A stretch of 64,000 bases of DNA. Source: Actinomyces sp. HPA0247 (lineage in GTDB: Bacteria > Actinomycetota > Actinomycetes > Actinomycetales > Actinomycetaceae). The stretch covers positions 246,512 through 310,511 of the forward strand of contig KE150451.1 of assembly GCA_000411415.1 (NCBI GenBank). The letters run 5' to 3'. Below, piece after piece: positions 16,310-26,116 of the stretch (position 1 is the first letter of the stretch; each line of letters starts with the position of its first letter). Made by a program: the position numbers and the translations under genes. The notes beneath the pieces were generated by a model, which saw nothing but the letters and a program-made list of their open reading frames with translations, ran no database searches and was not told the origin of the DNA.

Positions 16310-17272
16310 TCACACGAGGACGGAAACAACTCCTGGAGCGACGTCCACGGTAAAGGGAATCGAGGCGACGCGATCCCCATCTGCCATGGCGATGGTTCCA
16401 GCCGGCGCAGCGAAAGAAACAACACGCGCGCTCTCCACTTCAATGGCGGGATGCGTCTTCGCCCGTCCGGCGACAACGCTGGCAAGCACCGGCAGAGCGC
16501 GAGACATAGGCAGGGGCCCCACGTGGCACACCTCGAGAATGCCGTCGTTCATGTCGGAGGAATCCACCAGGGTGATACCGCCGCCGAAACGCCCGGAATT
16601 CGACACCGACGCGATCCAGCCGCTCATGTTGCGCTCGCGCCCATCCACGGTCGCCACAATGTCGGTGGGTTCGTGCGAGGCCAGTGCTGCGAACGCCCCG
16701 TAGCCGTAGGCCAGCGGTCCAGACGTCAGCGAGGACTCGTTGGCGAGAATATTCGCGCGAGCATCCAGACCGATCGAGACGACGCCGAGGGCGAGGCGCA
16801 CGCCCTCACGCGAACGCACCCACATACCGTCCAGGGGACGCACCCGGGAGGTCAGGGAATCGGAGGAGAGCGCCCCGGCCTCGTCGGACGTCAAGCCGAG
16901 GCGCGCCAGGGAGCGTGCGCGGGCCAGCGGATCCGTGCCGATTCCCAGCGCGCGGCACAGGTCGTTGCCGCGCCCGCCCGGGAGGGGAGCGAAAATCGCG
17001 TCGGACTCGTGGCACCCGCGCGCAACCGCGCTCAGGTAGCCGTCCCCACCCAAGGCCGCGACGATCGAACCCGCCACAACCCCACCGGCGATCGCCGCCG
17101 GGTCGTCGCCGGGAGTCGTCAGGCGAACCGCGACCTCCCAGCCGCCGCCGCGCAGGATGCGCACGATGCGCGGGCCCAGGCGCACGCTGCGCCCGCCCGC
17201 CGACATCGACGAGACCAGCAACAAAATGCTGCGTCGCGCGCCCGATGCGCCCGATGCGCCCGATGCGCCCAT
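16310..17272 (-). CDS. diacylglycerol/lipid kinase family protein
   Basis: Predicted lipid kinase of 320 residues. The catalytic-domain signature GGDGYLSAVARG is followed by PLPGGRGNDLCRALGI. A C-terminal beta-rich half, like YegS/DgkB proteins, runs through VDSSDMNDGILEVCHVG. Start ATG 17272 lies 4 bp after the murA stop, which argues for cotranscription with murA. The N-terminus GASGASGASGA is encoded by a tandem 9-bp repeat (17238-17270). Substrate (diacylglycerol, sphingoid or other lipid) cannot be told from sequence. Confidence 0.85.
   Translation of the reverse strand: MGASGASGASGARRSILLLVSSMSAGGRSVRLGPRIVRILRGGGWEVAVRLTTPGDDPAAIAGGVVAGSIVAALGGDGYLSAVARGCHESDAIFAPLPGGRGNDLCRALGIGTDPLARARSLARLGLTSDEAGALSSDSLTSRVRPLDGMWVRSREGVRLALGVVSIGLDARANILANESSLTSGPLAYGYGAFAALASHEPTDIVATVDGRERNMSGWIASVSNSGRFGGGITLVDSSDMNDGILEVCHVGPLPMSRALPVLASVVAGRAKTHPAIEVESARVVSFAAPAGTIAMADGDRVASIPFTVDVAPGVVSVLV
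17238..17270. repeat. tandem 9-bp repeat in the DAG kinase N-terminus
   Basis: GCGCCCGAT occurs three times in a row plus a partial fourth copy. Read on the minus strand it encodes GASGASGASGA. Length may vary by slippage. Confidence 0.85.
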
Positions 17273-17276
17273 GATC

Positions 17277-18602
17277 TCAGGCGTCCAGGTAACGCACGCG
17301 CGCATCCAGCTGATGGAGCTTGCGCGTGAAGTGCTCGTAGCCGCGCGAAATCACGTCGATACCCGACACGGTGGACGTGCCCGTCGCGGTCAGGGCCGCA
17401 ATCAGGTGCGAGAAACCGCCGCGCAGATCCGGAACCTCAATATCCGCGCTGTGCAGCGGGGTCGGACCCGAGATGACGGCCGAGTGGTAGTAGTTCTTCT
17501 GACCGAAACGGCAGGGGGTCCCACCCAGGCACTCGCGGTAGACCTGAATGTTCGCACCCATCTTGCGCAGCGCCTCGGTGAAACCGAAACGGTTCTCGTA
17601 CACGGTCTCGTGCACGATCGATAGGCCCTCGGCCTGGGTGAGCGCCACGACGAGGGGCTGCTGCCAGTCCGTCATGAAGCCCGGGTGCACGGCGGTCTCC
17701 AGGGCGATCGAGTGCAGCGGCTCACCCGGGTGGTAGAAGCGAATGCCATCAGCGTCGATGTCGAAGGCGCCGCCCACCTTGCGGAAGGTGTTGAGGAACG
17801 TCGTCATGTCGGGCTGGTGAGCACCGCGCACGTAGATGTCGCCGCGGGTAGCCAGGGCAGCCGCGGCCCACGAGGCGGCCTCGATACGATCCGGCAGGGC
17901 CGTGTGACGGTAGCCGGTCAGCTTCGCCACGCCCTCGATACGGATGGTGCGGTCCGTGTCCACCGAGATGATCGCGCCCATCTTCTGCAGGACGTTGATA
18001 AGGTCGAGGATCTCCGGCTCGATGGCCGCGCCCTTCAGCGTCGTGATGCCCTCGTTGCGCACGGCCGTGAGCAGGGTCTGCTCGGTCGCGCCCACCGACG
18101 GGAACGGCAGCTCGATGATCGCGCCGTGCAGGCCGGAAGCGGGACGCTTGATGTGCACGCCGTCGGGCTGCTTGTCCACGATCGCGCCGAACTTGCGCAG
18201 CGTCTCCAGGTGGAAGTCGATGGGACGCCCACCAATTGCGCATCCACCCAGCTCGGGGATGAAGGCCTCGCCCAGCTGGTGCAGCAGCGGGCCGCAAAAC
18301 AGAATCGGAATGCGCGAAGCACCCGCGAGCGTGTCGATATCCGAGCGCGAAGCGATCTTGACGTTCGAGGGGTCCATGCGCAGCGTGCCACGGTCCTGAT
18401 CGAAGTCAATCTGGACGCCGTGCAGGCTCAGCAGGTCCGAGACCACGTCCGTGTCGCGGATCAGCGGCACGTTGTAGAGCTCGGAAGGGGTATCGGCGAG
18501 CAGCGACGCAACCATCGCCTTGGGGACGAAGTTTTTCGCGCCGCGCACCGTGATCTCACCGCGCAGCGGATGGCCGCCCTCAACCTGAAGGATCGATGAC
18601 AT
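17277..18602 (-). CDS. murA: UDP-N-acetylglucosamine 1-carboxyvinyltransferase
   Basis: Transfers enolpyruvate to UDP-GlcNAc, the first committed step of peptidoglycan synthesis. The 441 residues carry Lys23 (GAKNF), the catalytic loop cysteine Cys121 (GGCAIGGRPIDFH), which is the fosfomycin target, and the DLRGGFS arginine near the end. GAGGAG lies before ATG 18602. The N-terminal GAKNFVPKAMVA and the insert CLGGTPCRFGQKNYYHSAV differ slightly from model MurA enzymes. Only one copy is visible here. It is followed by the lipid kinase gene. Confidence 0.94.
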   Translation of the reverse strand: MSSILQVEGGHPLRGEITVRGAKNFVPKAMVASLLADTPSELYNVPLIRDTDVVSDLLSLHGVQIDFDQDRGTLRMDPSNVKIASRSDIDTLAGASRIPILFCGPLLHQLGEAFIPELGGCAIGGRPIDFHLETLRKFGAIVDKQPDGVHIKRPASGLHGAIIELPFPSVGATEQTLLTAVRNEGITTLKGAAIEPEILDLINVLQKMGAIISVDTDRTIRIEGVAKLTGYRHTALPDRIEAASWAAAALATRGDIYVRGAHQPDMTTFLNTFRKVGGAFDIDADGIRFYHPGEPLHSIALETAVHPGFMTDWQQPLVVALTQAEGLSIVHETVYENRFGFTEALRKMGANIQVYRECLGGTPCRFGQKNYYHSAVISGPTPLHSADIEVPDLRGGFSHLIAALTATGTSTVSGIDVISRGYEHFTRKLHQLDARVRYLDA

Positions 18603-18625
18603 GAGTGCTCCTCACTATGACGTAA

Positions 18626-18656
18626 CTGGCCCCTACTCTAGCTAGGTAGGGGCCAG
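18626..18656. terminator. terminator between leuD and murA
   Basis: Perfect 11-bp stem CTGGCCCCTAC/GTAGGGGCCAG with a 9-nt loop, in the 68-bp gap after the leuD stop. Confidence 0.7.
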
Positions 18657-18670
18657 TATGCGCAGTGCGT

Positions 18671-19303
18671 TCAGTCGCGAGCGGACACGACGTCTTCCTT
18701 GGGCAGGAATTTCGCCGGCAGCGTGCGCGGCTTGAAGGAGGGGCGCGCCGCTTCGTAAGCCGCGATCTCGTCCTCGTGGCGCAAGGTCAGGGCGATGTCG
18801 TCCAGTCCCTCCATGAGGGTCCAGCGCACGTAGTCGTCGATCTGGAAGGTGCCCGAGATCGCACCGGCGCGCCAGGTCTTGTCTTCGAGGGAGACGGTGA
18901 CCTCGGTACCGGGCTCAGCCTCGAGAAGCTTCCACAGGGACTCGCAGTCCTCCTGGGAAATGATGCCGGTGACCAGGCCCTGCTTGCCGGAGTTTCCGCG
19001 GAAAATATCGGCAAACTTGGGGGCCAGGACGACGCGGAAGCCGTAGTCCTTGAGCGCCCACACGGCGTGCTCACGCGAGGAGCCGGTGCCGAAGTCAGGT
19101 CCGGCAATGAGGACGGATCCATTCTTGTAGGCGTCCTGGTTGAGGACGAACTCCGGGTCGCCACGCCAGGCGGCGAAGAGAGCGTCCTCGAAGCCCGTGC
19201 GGGTCACGCGCTTGAGGTAGACGGCGGGGATGATCTGGTCGGTGTCGACGTTGGAGCGGCGCAGCGGGACGCCGATGCCGGTGTGGGTGATGAACTTTTC
19301 CAT
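18671..19303 (-). CDS. leuD: 3-isopropylmalate dehydratase small subunit
   Basis: Small subunit of the leucine-pathway isomerase (2- to 3-isopropylmalate). The 210 residues have the swivelling-domain landmarks [32 protein letters not shown] (substrate phosphate loop) and [10 protein letters not shown]. It follows leuC on the same strand with a 72-bp gap holding a GACGAGGCCGGGGC motif but no clear ribosome-binding site before ATG 19303. It works as a heterodimer with LeuC. Confidence 0.97.
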   Translation of the reverse strand: MEKFITHTGIGVPLRRSNVDTDQIIPAVYLKRVTRTGFEDALFAAWRGDPEFVLNQDAYKNGSVLIAGPDFGTGSSREHAVWALKDYGFRVVLAPKFADIFRGNSGKQGLVTGIISQEDCESLWKLLEAEPGTEVTVSLEDKTWRAGAISGTFQIDDYVRWTLMEGLDDIALTLRHEDEIAAYEAARPSFKPRTLPAKFLPKEDVVSARD

Positions 19304-19375
19304 GGGTGGTTGAGTCTTTTCTTCCGTGGGGGACGAGGCCGGGGCCCTCCCCCGCTGTCGGGTGGCGGAGGGGCG

Positions 19376-20776
19376 TCAGAGGTCGGCCGGGGAGGACAGG
19401 GTGCCTCGTACGGCGGTGGCGGCCGCGACGAGCGGGGACACCAGGTGCGTGCGGCTGCCCTTGCCCTGACGGCCTTCAAAATTGCGGTTGGAGGTCGAGG
19501 CCGAACGGTCTCCCGCGTTCATCGTGTCGGGGTTCATGCCCAGGCACATGGAGCAACCGGCGTTGCGCCATTCGGCGCCGAAGTCGGTGAAGATCTTGTC
19601 GAGGCCCTCGGCCTCGGCCTGCAGGCGCACGCGGGCAGAGCCGGGCACGACCATGACGCGCACTCCATCGGCCTTGCGGCGGCCCTTGACGACGCTGGCG
19701 GCGGCGCGCAAGTCTTCGATGCGCCCGTTCGTGCAGCTGCCGATGAAGACCGTGTTCACGGCGATCTCGCGCATCGGGGTGCCGGCCTTGAGGTCCATGT
19801 ATTCGAGGGCACGCTCGGCGGCCGCGCGGGCCGTCTCGTCGGTGAAGTCCTCGGGGGCGGGGACGGTGGCCGAGAGCGGCACGCCCTGGCCGGGGTTGGT
19901 GCCCCAGGTGACGAAGGGCTCGATGTCGGCAGCCTCGAGAATGACCTCGGCGTCGAAGACAGCGTCCTCATCGGAGGCGAGGGAGGACCAGTATTCGACA
20001 GCGCGATCCCAGTCCTCACCCTCGGGGGCGTGGGGGCGGCCCTTGATGTAGTCGAAGGTCGTCTGATCGGGGGCGATCATGCCGGCGCGGGCACCGGCCT
20101 CGATCGACATGTTGCAAATCGTCATGCGGCCCTCCATGGAGAGCTCGCGGATCGCCTGACCGCGGTATTCCAGGACGTAACCCTGGCCGCCACCGGTGCC
20201 GATCTTAGCGATGACAGCGAGGATGATGTCCTTGGCCGTCGATCCCTCAGGCAGGGAGCCGTTGACGGTAATCGCCATGGTCTTAAAGGGGGCCATCGGC
20301 AGGGTCTGGGTGGCGAGCACGTGCTCAACCTGGCTGGTGCCGATGCCGAAGGCCAGTGCACCGAACGCGCCGTGCGTGGAGGTGTGGGAGTCGCCGCACA
20401 CGATGGTCATGCCGGGCTGGGTCAGGCCCAGCTGAGGGCCGACGACGTGAACGATGCCCTGGTCGGCGTCACCCAGGGAATGCAGGCGAATACCGAACTC
20501 CTCGGCATTCTTGCGCAGGGTGTCGATCTGGGTGCGGCTCGTGATGTCTGCGATGGGCAGGTCGATGTTGACCGTGGGCGTGTTGTGATCCTCGGTCGCA
20601 ATCGTCAGATCGGGGCGGCGAACCTGTCGTCCGGCGAGGCGCAGGCCCTCGAATGCCTGGGGGCTCGTCACTTCGTGCACGAGGTGGAGGTCGATGTAGA
20701 GCAGGTCGGGGGCACCGTTCTCCCCCTTGGACACGATGTGGTCTCGCCACACCTTTTCTGCCATGGTTCCGCTCAT
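19376..20776 (-). CDS. leuC: 3-isopropylmalate dehydratase large subunit
   Basis: Large subunit holding the 4Fe-4S cluster. The 466 residues show [20 protein letters not shown], the cluster cysteines in [13 protein letters not shown] and [13 protein letters not shown], and VWRDHIV at the start. I use ATG 20776 with GAGGAGG upstream; seven more codons are open. leuD follows. The divergent IclR gene and the palindrome in the shared promoter region point to control like LtbR of other actinobacteria. Confidence 0.97.
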   Translation of the reverse strand: MSGTMAEKVWRDHIVSKGENGAPDLLYIDLHLVHEVTSPQAFEGLRLAGRQVRRPDLTIATEDHNTPTVNIDLPIADITSRTQIDTLRKNAEEFGIRLHSLGDADQGIVHVVGPQLGLTQPGMTIVCGDSHTSTHGAFGALAFGIGTSQVEHVLATQTLPMAPFKTMAITVNGSLPEGSTAKDIILAVIAKIGTGGGQGYVLEYRGQAIRELSMEGRMTICNMSIEAGARAGMIAPDQTTFDYIKGRPHAPEGEDWDRAVEYWSSLASDEDAVFDAEVILEAADIEPFVTWGTNPGQGVPLSATVPAPEDFTDETARAAAERALEYMDLKAGTPMREIAVNTVFIGSCTNGRIEDLRAAASVVKGRRKADGVRVMVVPGSARVRLQAEAEGLDKIFTDFGAEWRNAGCSMCLGMNPDTMNAGDRSASTSNRNFEGRQGKGSRTHLVSPLVAAATAVRGTLSSPADL

Positions 20777-20916
20777 TGTTCCTCCTCTGGCCTCCACTTT
20801 GGAGACACGGTGTCATTCATACTTCGCAACCTATGGAACCGCCTTATCCGCCATGCGACCCGCTGATCTCACGTCTCGGACGCACCTTTGACCTGTTTCA
20901 CTATCCGGCAATTTGC

Positions 20917-20935
20917 TATCTCAAAAGCTGAGATA
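20917..20935. promoter_or_regulatory. operator-like palindrome in the leuC / iclR divergent promoter
   Basis: Perfect inverted repeat TATCTCA-AAAGC-TGAGATA, 13 bp before the regulator's start codon and overlapping its probable -10 box. It resembles the TGAGATCTCA-type sites of actinobacterial LtbR regulators, so autoregulation and leuCD control are likely. Confidence 0.6.
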
Positions 20936-20947
20936 TTAAATAGTTGT

Positions 20948-21685
20948 ATGGAAGAGCAAACATCCAGTGGCGTTGGCGTTCTTGACAAGGCTGCGCTGGT
21001 TCTCAGCGCTCTTGAAGCAGGACCCGCCACCCTCGCCCAACTCGTTTCCAGTACGGGGCTCGCACGCCCCACCGCCCACCGACTGGCCGTTGCCCTCGAA
21101 TACCACCGCATGGTCGCCCGCGACATGCAGGGACGTTTTATCCTCGGCCCCCGCCTCCAGGAGCTCTCCTCCGCCGCCGGCGAAGACCGCCTCCTCCAGG
21201 CATCCATGCCGGTCCTCCAGGCGCTGCGCGACCACACGAAGGAATCCTCCCAGCTCTTCCGCCGCCAGGGGGATTACCGCGTGTGCGTGGCCGCGTCCGA
21301 ACGCGAGATGGGCCTGCGCGACTCGATCCCCGTGGGTGCCACGCTCTCCATGAGCGCAGGCTCCGCCGCTCAGGTTCTGCTGGCCTGGGAAGAGCCCGAC
21401 CGCCTCCACCGCGGCCTATACGGTGCGTCTTTCAACGCCACCATGCTCTCCGAGGTGCGCCGCCGCGGCTGGGCACAGTCCGTGGGCGAGCGCGAGCCGG
21501 GCGTCGCCTCCGTGTCCGCCCCCGTTCGCGGCCCGTCCGGCCGCGTCCTCGCAGCCCTGTCGATCTCCGGCCCCATCGAGCGCATGGGTCGCCAGCCCGG
21601 ACGCCAGCACGGCCCCTCCGTCATGGCGGCCGCCAACAGGCTCACGGAGTTCCTCTCCACCGTCGAAGACGCCGCTGACCTGTAA
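20948..21685 (+). CDS. IclR-family transcriptional regulator, LtbR-like
   Basis: A 245-residue regulator. The N-terminal winged helix is ATLAQLVSSTGLARPTAHRLAVAL (about 29-52), followed by the IclR effector domain with SSQLFRRQGDYRVCVAASE and the SVSAPVRGPSGRVLAALSISGP stretch. It is divergent from leuCD, the arrangement of LtbR, which represses leucine and tryptophan genes in Corynebacterium. ATG 20948 has no ribosome-binding site. An AT-rich TATTAAAT box ends 6 nt upstream, so it is probably leaderless. Target genes are inferred from position. Confidence 0.9.
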   Translation: MEEQTSSGVGVLDKAALVLSALEAGPATLAQLVSSTGLARPTAHRLAVALEYHRMVARDMQGRFILGPRLQELSSAAGEDRLLQASMPVLQALRDHTKESSQLFRRQGDYRVCVAASEREMGLRDSIPVGATLSMSAGSAAQVLLAWEEPDRLHRGLYGASFNATMLSEVRRRGWAQSVGEREPGVASVSAPVRGPSGRVLAALSISGPIERMGRQPGRQHGPSVMAAANRLTEFLSTVEDAADL

Positions 21686-21714
21686 GCCGTAATCGCAAAC
21701 AACAGAAACGGGTG

Positions 21715-21741
21715 GGCCGGGACGATTGAATCGTCCCGGCC
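21715..21741. terminator. bidirectional terminator between the IclR gene and pulA
   Basis: GGCCGGGACGA-TTGAA-TCGTCCCGGCC between convergent genes. Confidence 0.85.
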
Positions 21742-21767
21742 CCCCCCGCCGTTTCAGGGTTCTCCCG

Positions 21768-24700
21768 CTACGCGACCCAGCGACCAGAACGGTCGAAGGT
21801 GTAGGCCGTGCCGCCGATGACGACACGCCCGGTCGCCATGGCGCCCGACGCCTGGCAGAAGTACCAGCTGTCGCCGTCCTTGACCCATCCGATCGCCATC
21901 TGGCCCGACTCCGTCAGGTAGTACCAGGAGCCGCCCACGGCAGCCCAACCGGTGGCCATCGTGCCGTTACCGTTCAGGTAGTACCAGGCGCCACCCAGGT
22001 TCACCCAGCCGGTGGCCATCGAACCGTTGCCATTCAGGTAGTACCAGATGTTGCCATCCTTGAGCCAGCCGGTTTCCATGGCCCCGGTATCGGGATCCAG
22101 GTAGTACCAGGTGCCGCCCACGGCAGCCCAGCCGGTCGCCATCGCGCCGGACGGGGCGTAGTAGCGCCATGCGCGGTCCTCGAGCTGCCAGCCGGTCTTC
22201 ATCCAGCCGCTGGCATCGAAGGAGTAGGTCACGCCACCGCGCACGACGCGCTCGTTCGCGGGGTAGCTTCCGTCCGTGTAGCGCAGCCACCAGCGGCCGT
22301 CACCGGAGGCGACCCACTGGGCAGTCTCCGGGTCCGGAGCCGGGTTGGCGTTCGGATCGATGCGGTCGCCCGCCGCCTGCGTGAAGACGGCAACCGTGCG
22401 AGCCGGAACCGTCACGGAACCCGTCTTCGCGTCGAAGGAGGACTCCTTAACGACCGCGTCAGAGCCATTCGCCTGAGCCTCGTGCAGCTTGAAGACGCGC
22501 CCTGCCAGGCCATCAACAGCCGTCGTCATGTTCTTATCCGTCGCGTTGAAGACGACGAGAGCACCGTCGAGCGCTGCGTCAACGTCGCTGCCCGCCCCGG
22601 CCTCGTCGTTGATGAGCATGACGATCGTCCCGTCCACGGCGCCCTCACCCGAGTTCGGGAAGGTCACCTTGGAGCGAATCAGGTCGGCGCTGCCCAGCGT
22701 GAACAGGCGCGAGGAGGAACGCACACGCAGGAAGTCCATCGCGATCTCCGAGGAGGTGTCGATCTGCTCCGAGCTCGGCTTCAGATCGGGATTCTCCAGC
22801 AGCGGACGCATGTGATCCCAGGCCGCACCGTTCTTGGACTTCACGGGCAGACCACGACCAAAGCCGTTGTCACGCATGGACCAATCGATCGCGTTGAAGT
22901 GATCGCCTGAGTTGTAGGAGTCGCGGTCCAGGGACTTCGAACGCAGCATCTCCGTACCCGATGCCCAGAAGGAGGGCGACTGAGACAGGGCCACGGAGGC
23001 CTGGCTGATCAGCGACATGCGCACGCGGTTCTCCATCGGGGCGTCCGCGGGCATCTTGTAGGTGACCAGGTCGAAAAGCGTCTCGTTGTCGTGAGCATCC
23101 ACGTAGTTGACGTTCTCGGCAGGCTGGGAGGCAAACCCCGCGCCCTGACCGTTGTAGTCCAGCTGGGCGCCCGAGACGGTCTTGCCGTCGTAGGTGGTCA
23201 ACGTGTAGTCCTTCAGGTTGCCCGCCAGGCCCAGCTTCACCAGGTCCACGCGGTGCAGGTAGTCGGCGCGACGCTCCGCCTCCGAGCGGGTGTCGAGGCC
23301 GTTGAAGTCCGAGAACGCGCCCGAACCGAAGCCCTGGAAGACGCGGTGATCCTCGTCGAAGGGACCGCCGCCGTGCACGGCATCGCGCAGACGGTCGTTG
23401 AACGCGCCGATACCGGTGCCGTCCAGCTGGCCCTGGGTGGCCTGGGTGAACAGCGCGTTGTTCGCGACCTCACCGAAGTTCCAGCCCTCGCCGTAGATGT
23501 ACAGGCGCGACCCGTCCACACCGTCCTTCTCGAGCGTCAGGGACTTCAGGGCCTCCTTCGCGCGCTTCATCTCAGCGGCCGGGTGGTGCCCCATGAGATC
23601 GAAGCGGAAGCCATCGACGTGGTAGTACTTCGCCCAGTGGATCATCGAATCGATCATGAGGTGCTCGCTCATCGCATTCTCGGTCGCGACGTTCGAGCAG
23701 CAGGTCGAGGTCTCAACGCCACCAGAGGCGTTGAGGCGCTGGTAGTAGCCGGGCACGACTCGGTCAAGCACGGAGCTGGCCGACTGTCCCGCCGCGGGCG
23801 TGTGGTTGTACACCTGGTCGAGGACCACCTGCATGCCGATCGAGTGCAGCCCGCCCACCATGGAGCGGAATTCACGCACGCGCGCGCCACCGTTTTGATG
23901 CGAGGACGTCGCGTAGGAGCCCTCGGGGGCCATCCAGTGCAGCGGGTCGTAACCCCAGTTGTAGGCATCCTGGTCCGCCACTGCGGACACCGCGGCCTGC
24001 TGTTCCTCGGACGCCGGGCCGGCATCCTCGGGGATTGCGGGCGTCTTCTGCTCGGCGCGCTTCTCGGGGATCGTCGCGATGTCGAAGGTGGGCAGCAGGT
24101 GCACCGTGTTCATGCCGGCGCGGGCCAGCTCGTCCAGGTGACGCATGCCGTTGGATTCGAACTGCGTGAAGGCCATGTAGGTGCCGCGCATGTACTCGGG
24201 CACCGAGGTGTCGGCAGCGGAGAAGTCGCGCACGTGCAGCTCGTAGATCGAGCGCTGGGCGTCGTCCTGAATGACGGGTGCCTTCGAGTTCGTCCACACG
24301 GTGGGTGCAATCGAGGGGTTGTTCATGTTGACGGCGACCGAGCGGGTCGAGTCAACGGTCAGGCTCACCGAGTAGGGGTCGGTCACGAGGTTCTTCTCCA
24401 CCTTGCCCGTTTCGGGCACGTAGACGCTCACCTCCCACAGGTACTGCGCGCCCTCGTGGATCTCGCCCGCGGCGTTGTTCACGCTCCAACGCCCGTCGTC
24501 GCCGCGCACAGCTTCGGTGCGCAGACCATCACCCTGGATATCAGCGTCGGATCCGCTCGGCGTCGAGGTGTTCCACGACACCAGCGCCACGCTCTTCGCC
24601 GTGGGAGCCCACAGCGCGAACGTCGGGTTGCCCGCCTCGTTCCAATTCACGCCGTACGAGGCCTGGGTGGCCGCCGCCGCGTACAGGGAGTCGAGGACAG

Positions 24701-25856
24701 GAGCGATCTGCACGCCGGTAAAAGCGTTGACGCTCTCCCCCGACTTCTGGGCGACCGCGATCTGACCGGTGAGGGCCTCGCGAGCCACGGCCTCGTCGAT
24801 GGGTGCCTTCAGCGCGATGTAGCCGTTGAGATTGGGATGCGCCGTCGTCACTTCAGCGGGCAGATCGCCTGCCACGGTCAGGGCGGTCGTCGTCGCACCA
24901 GTGACCACGCCGTCCGACAGACCTGCGCCGCCCTCGGGGGCAGTCACCAGTTCGTAGGACAGCTTCGCAGAACCGTCCAGCACCTGCGCGCGCGTCACGC
25001 CCTCGGGAAGCAGGGAGGTCGGCCACGCGAGAATGTTCGAGGTCACCCAGTAGGCGCGCTGCTCACCATTGCCGGCGACCGGAGCATCAGCGCTGGCAAT
25101 AGCAACCTTGTGCGTCGAAGAATCGTAGGTGAAGGTCACGAGCTTGTTCGCTTTCGTTGCAAACTGATAGTTGGCGCCGCCGACGGCGCCGTCCTGCCCG
25201 TAATTCTCGTTGTCGGATCCGCCGATGGCAACCTTGAACTCGTAGTCACCTTCAGGCAACGCGGTGGTGGAATACGTGTATGTGCCATCGCCCGTCGGCT
25301 CCAACAGAGGCGCCAGGCACTGAGCCTGCCAGTTGTCCGAACAGCCGAGCGCCTTCTGGAACGTACCGGGCAGCGTCACCGTCTGATCGGTCGCCGTATT
25401 CCACACGCGGTGCGTCGCACGGTCGTAATAGAAGGTCACAGACGTCGTTTCATTGAGCGTGTAGGAGATGTTCGCTCCCCCCGCAGCTCCGCCGACTCCG
25501 AAGGCCGTATCCCAGGAGCCGCCCTCGGCGACCTTGTATTGGTAGTCACCGGCGGGCAGCGTGAACGTCGCACTGTAGACGCCGGTCGCGTCACGCGTGA
25601 GCGCGGCCTTGGCGCAGTCTGGCGCCCAATCGGCGTCGCATCCCATCGCCTTGTTATGGCTGCCGGGGATTGTCACCAGGACGTCCGCGCTCGTTTGCGC
25701 ACCTCCCGCATCGGCGGTAGTCGCCACACTGCCCTGGTTTGACGCATCCGTCTCAGGGGCAGCCGACGCGGCTGGCACAACACCCCCCATCACAGCAATT
25801 GCAGCGCCAACGCCCAGCGCTCGGCGCAGCGTCGTCCTGTTGAGTCGGTATGTCAC
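21768..25856 (-). CDS. pulA: secreted pullulanase with X25-like modules and C-terminal choline-binding-type repeats
   Basis: Surface or secreted enzyme cutting alpha-1,6 links in pullulan, glycogen or starch. The 1,362 residues start at GTG with GAGGGAG upstream and have a Sec signal peptide (cleavage near AASAA). Two related X25-type modules (about 55-150 and 155-260) each hold a PGSHNKAMGC- or PGTFQKALGC-like start and a GGANY/GGANI end. The GH13 core has VVLDQVYNHT (~674), GFRFDLMGH with the nucleophile Asp (~749), YGEGWNF with the acid Glu (~787) and VDAHDNET (~919). From about 1,185 to the end run roughly 20-residue repeats of the form W-YYL-(N/D)G-MATGW, normally used to bind choline or other wall polymers. 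Carbohydrate foraging at the cell surface is the likely role. Confidence 0.94.
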   Translation of the reverse strand: MTYRLNRTTLRRALGVGAAIAVMGGVVPAASAAPETDASNQGSVATTADAGGAQTSADVLVTIPGSHNKAMGCDADWAPDCAKAALTRDATGVYSATFTLPAGDYQYKVAEGGSWDTAFGVGGAAGGANISYTLNETTSVTFYYDRATHRVWNTATDQTVTLPGTFQKALGCSDNWQAQCLAPLLEPTGDGTYTYSTTALPEGDYEFKVAIGGSDNENYGQDGAVGGANYQFATKANKLVTFTYDSSTHKVAIASADAPVAGNGEQRAYWVTSNILAWPTSLLPEGVTRAQVLDGSAKLSYELVTAPEGGAGLSDGVVTGATTTALTVAGDLPAEVTTAHPNLNGYIALKAPIDEAVAREALTGQIAVAQKSGESVNAFTGVQIAPVLDSLYAAAATQASYGVNWNEAGNPTFALWAPTAKSVALVSWNTSTPSGSDADIQGDGLRTEAVRGDDGRWSVNNAAGEIHEGAQYLWEVSVYVPETGKVEKNLVTDPYSVSLTVDSTRSVAVNMNNPSIAPTVWTNSKAPVIQDDAQRSIYELHVRDFSAADTSVPEYMRGTYMAFTQFESNGMRHLDELARAGMNTVHLLPTFDIATIPEKRAEQKTPAIPEDAGPASEEQQAAVSAVADQDAYNWGYDPLHWMAPEGSYATSSHQNGGARVREFRSMVGGLHSIGMQVVLDQVYNHTPAAGQSASSVLDRVVPGYYQRLNASGGVETSTCCSNVATENAMSEHLMIDSMIHWAKYYHVDGFRFDLMGHHPAAEMKRAKEALKSLTLEKDGVDGSRLYIYGEGWNFGEVANNALFTQATQGQLDGTGIGAFNDRLRDAVHGGGPFDEDHRVFQGFGSGAFSDFNGLDTRSEAERRADYLHRVDLVKLGLAGNLKDYTLTTYDGKTVSGAQLDYNGQGAGFASQPAENVNYVDAHDNETLFDLVTYKMPADAPMENRVRMSLISQASVALSQSPSFWASGTEMLRSKSLDRDSYNSGDHFNAIDWSMRDNGFGRGLPVKSKNGAAWDHMRPLLENPDLKPSSEQIDTSSEIAMDFLRVRSSSRLFTLGSADLIRSKVTFPNSGEGAVDGTIVMLINDEAGAGSDVDAALDGALVVFNATDKNMTTAVDGLAGRVFKLHEAQANGSDAVVKESSFDAKTGSVTVPARTVAVFTQAAGDRIDPNANPAPDPETAQWVASGDGRWWLRYTDGSYPANERVVRGGVTYSFDASGWMKTGWQLEDRAWRYYAPSGAMATGWAAVGGTWYYLDPDTGAMETGWLKDGNIWYYLNGNGSMATGWVNLGGAWYYLNGNGTMATGWAAVGGSWYYLTESGQMAIGWVKDGDSWYFCQASGAMATGRVVIGGTAYTFDRSGRWVA

Positions 25857-25977
25857 GACAGACTCCCTCGTCTAAAAGCGGTCCCCTCCCATGGGGGCTG
25901 ATTCTAGGTTAGACACACTGCAACGGTTCCGAAACTTTTCTGCAAAGGACAAGACAAAACGCGGACCGTGTGGTTAA

Positions 25978-26010
25978 CAAAAAACCTCGCCACCGCGATG
26001 GTGACGAGGT
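25978..26010 (-). terminator. terminator of the tRNA-Gln/tRNA-Glu unit
   Basis: Minus-strand stem ACCTCGTCACC/GGTGGCGAGGT with a 5-nt loop and a run of six T. Confidence 0.8.
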
Positions 26011-26013
26011 CAT

Positions 26014-26089
26014 TGGTACCCCCAGCCGGATTTGAACCGGCGTTAACGCCGTGAGAGGGCGTCGTCCTAGGCCGCTAGACGATGGGGGC
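26014..26089 (-). tRNA. tRNA-Glu(CTC)
   Basis: Minus strand: acceptor GCCCCCA/TGGGGGT, anticodon loop CTCTCAC, T arm GCCGG-TTCAAAT-CCGGC, discriminator A and encoded CCA. Confidence 0.96.
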
Positions 26090-26116
26090 CTTCACTGAAA
26101 CTTTCGTTTCAGATCG

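Noticed and set aside
17277..18602. MurA as a fosfomycin-resistant variant
   Set aside because: The catalytic loop has Cys121 (GGCAIG), not the Asp seen in intrinsically resistant enzymes.
23091..25742. An 883-codon plus-strand frame over pulA
   Set aside because: Fully antisense to an obvious pullulanase with all catalytic motifs.
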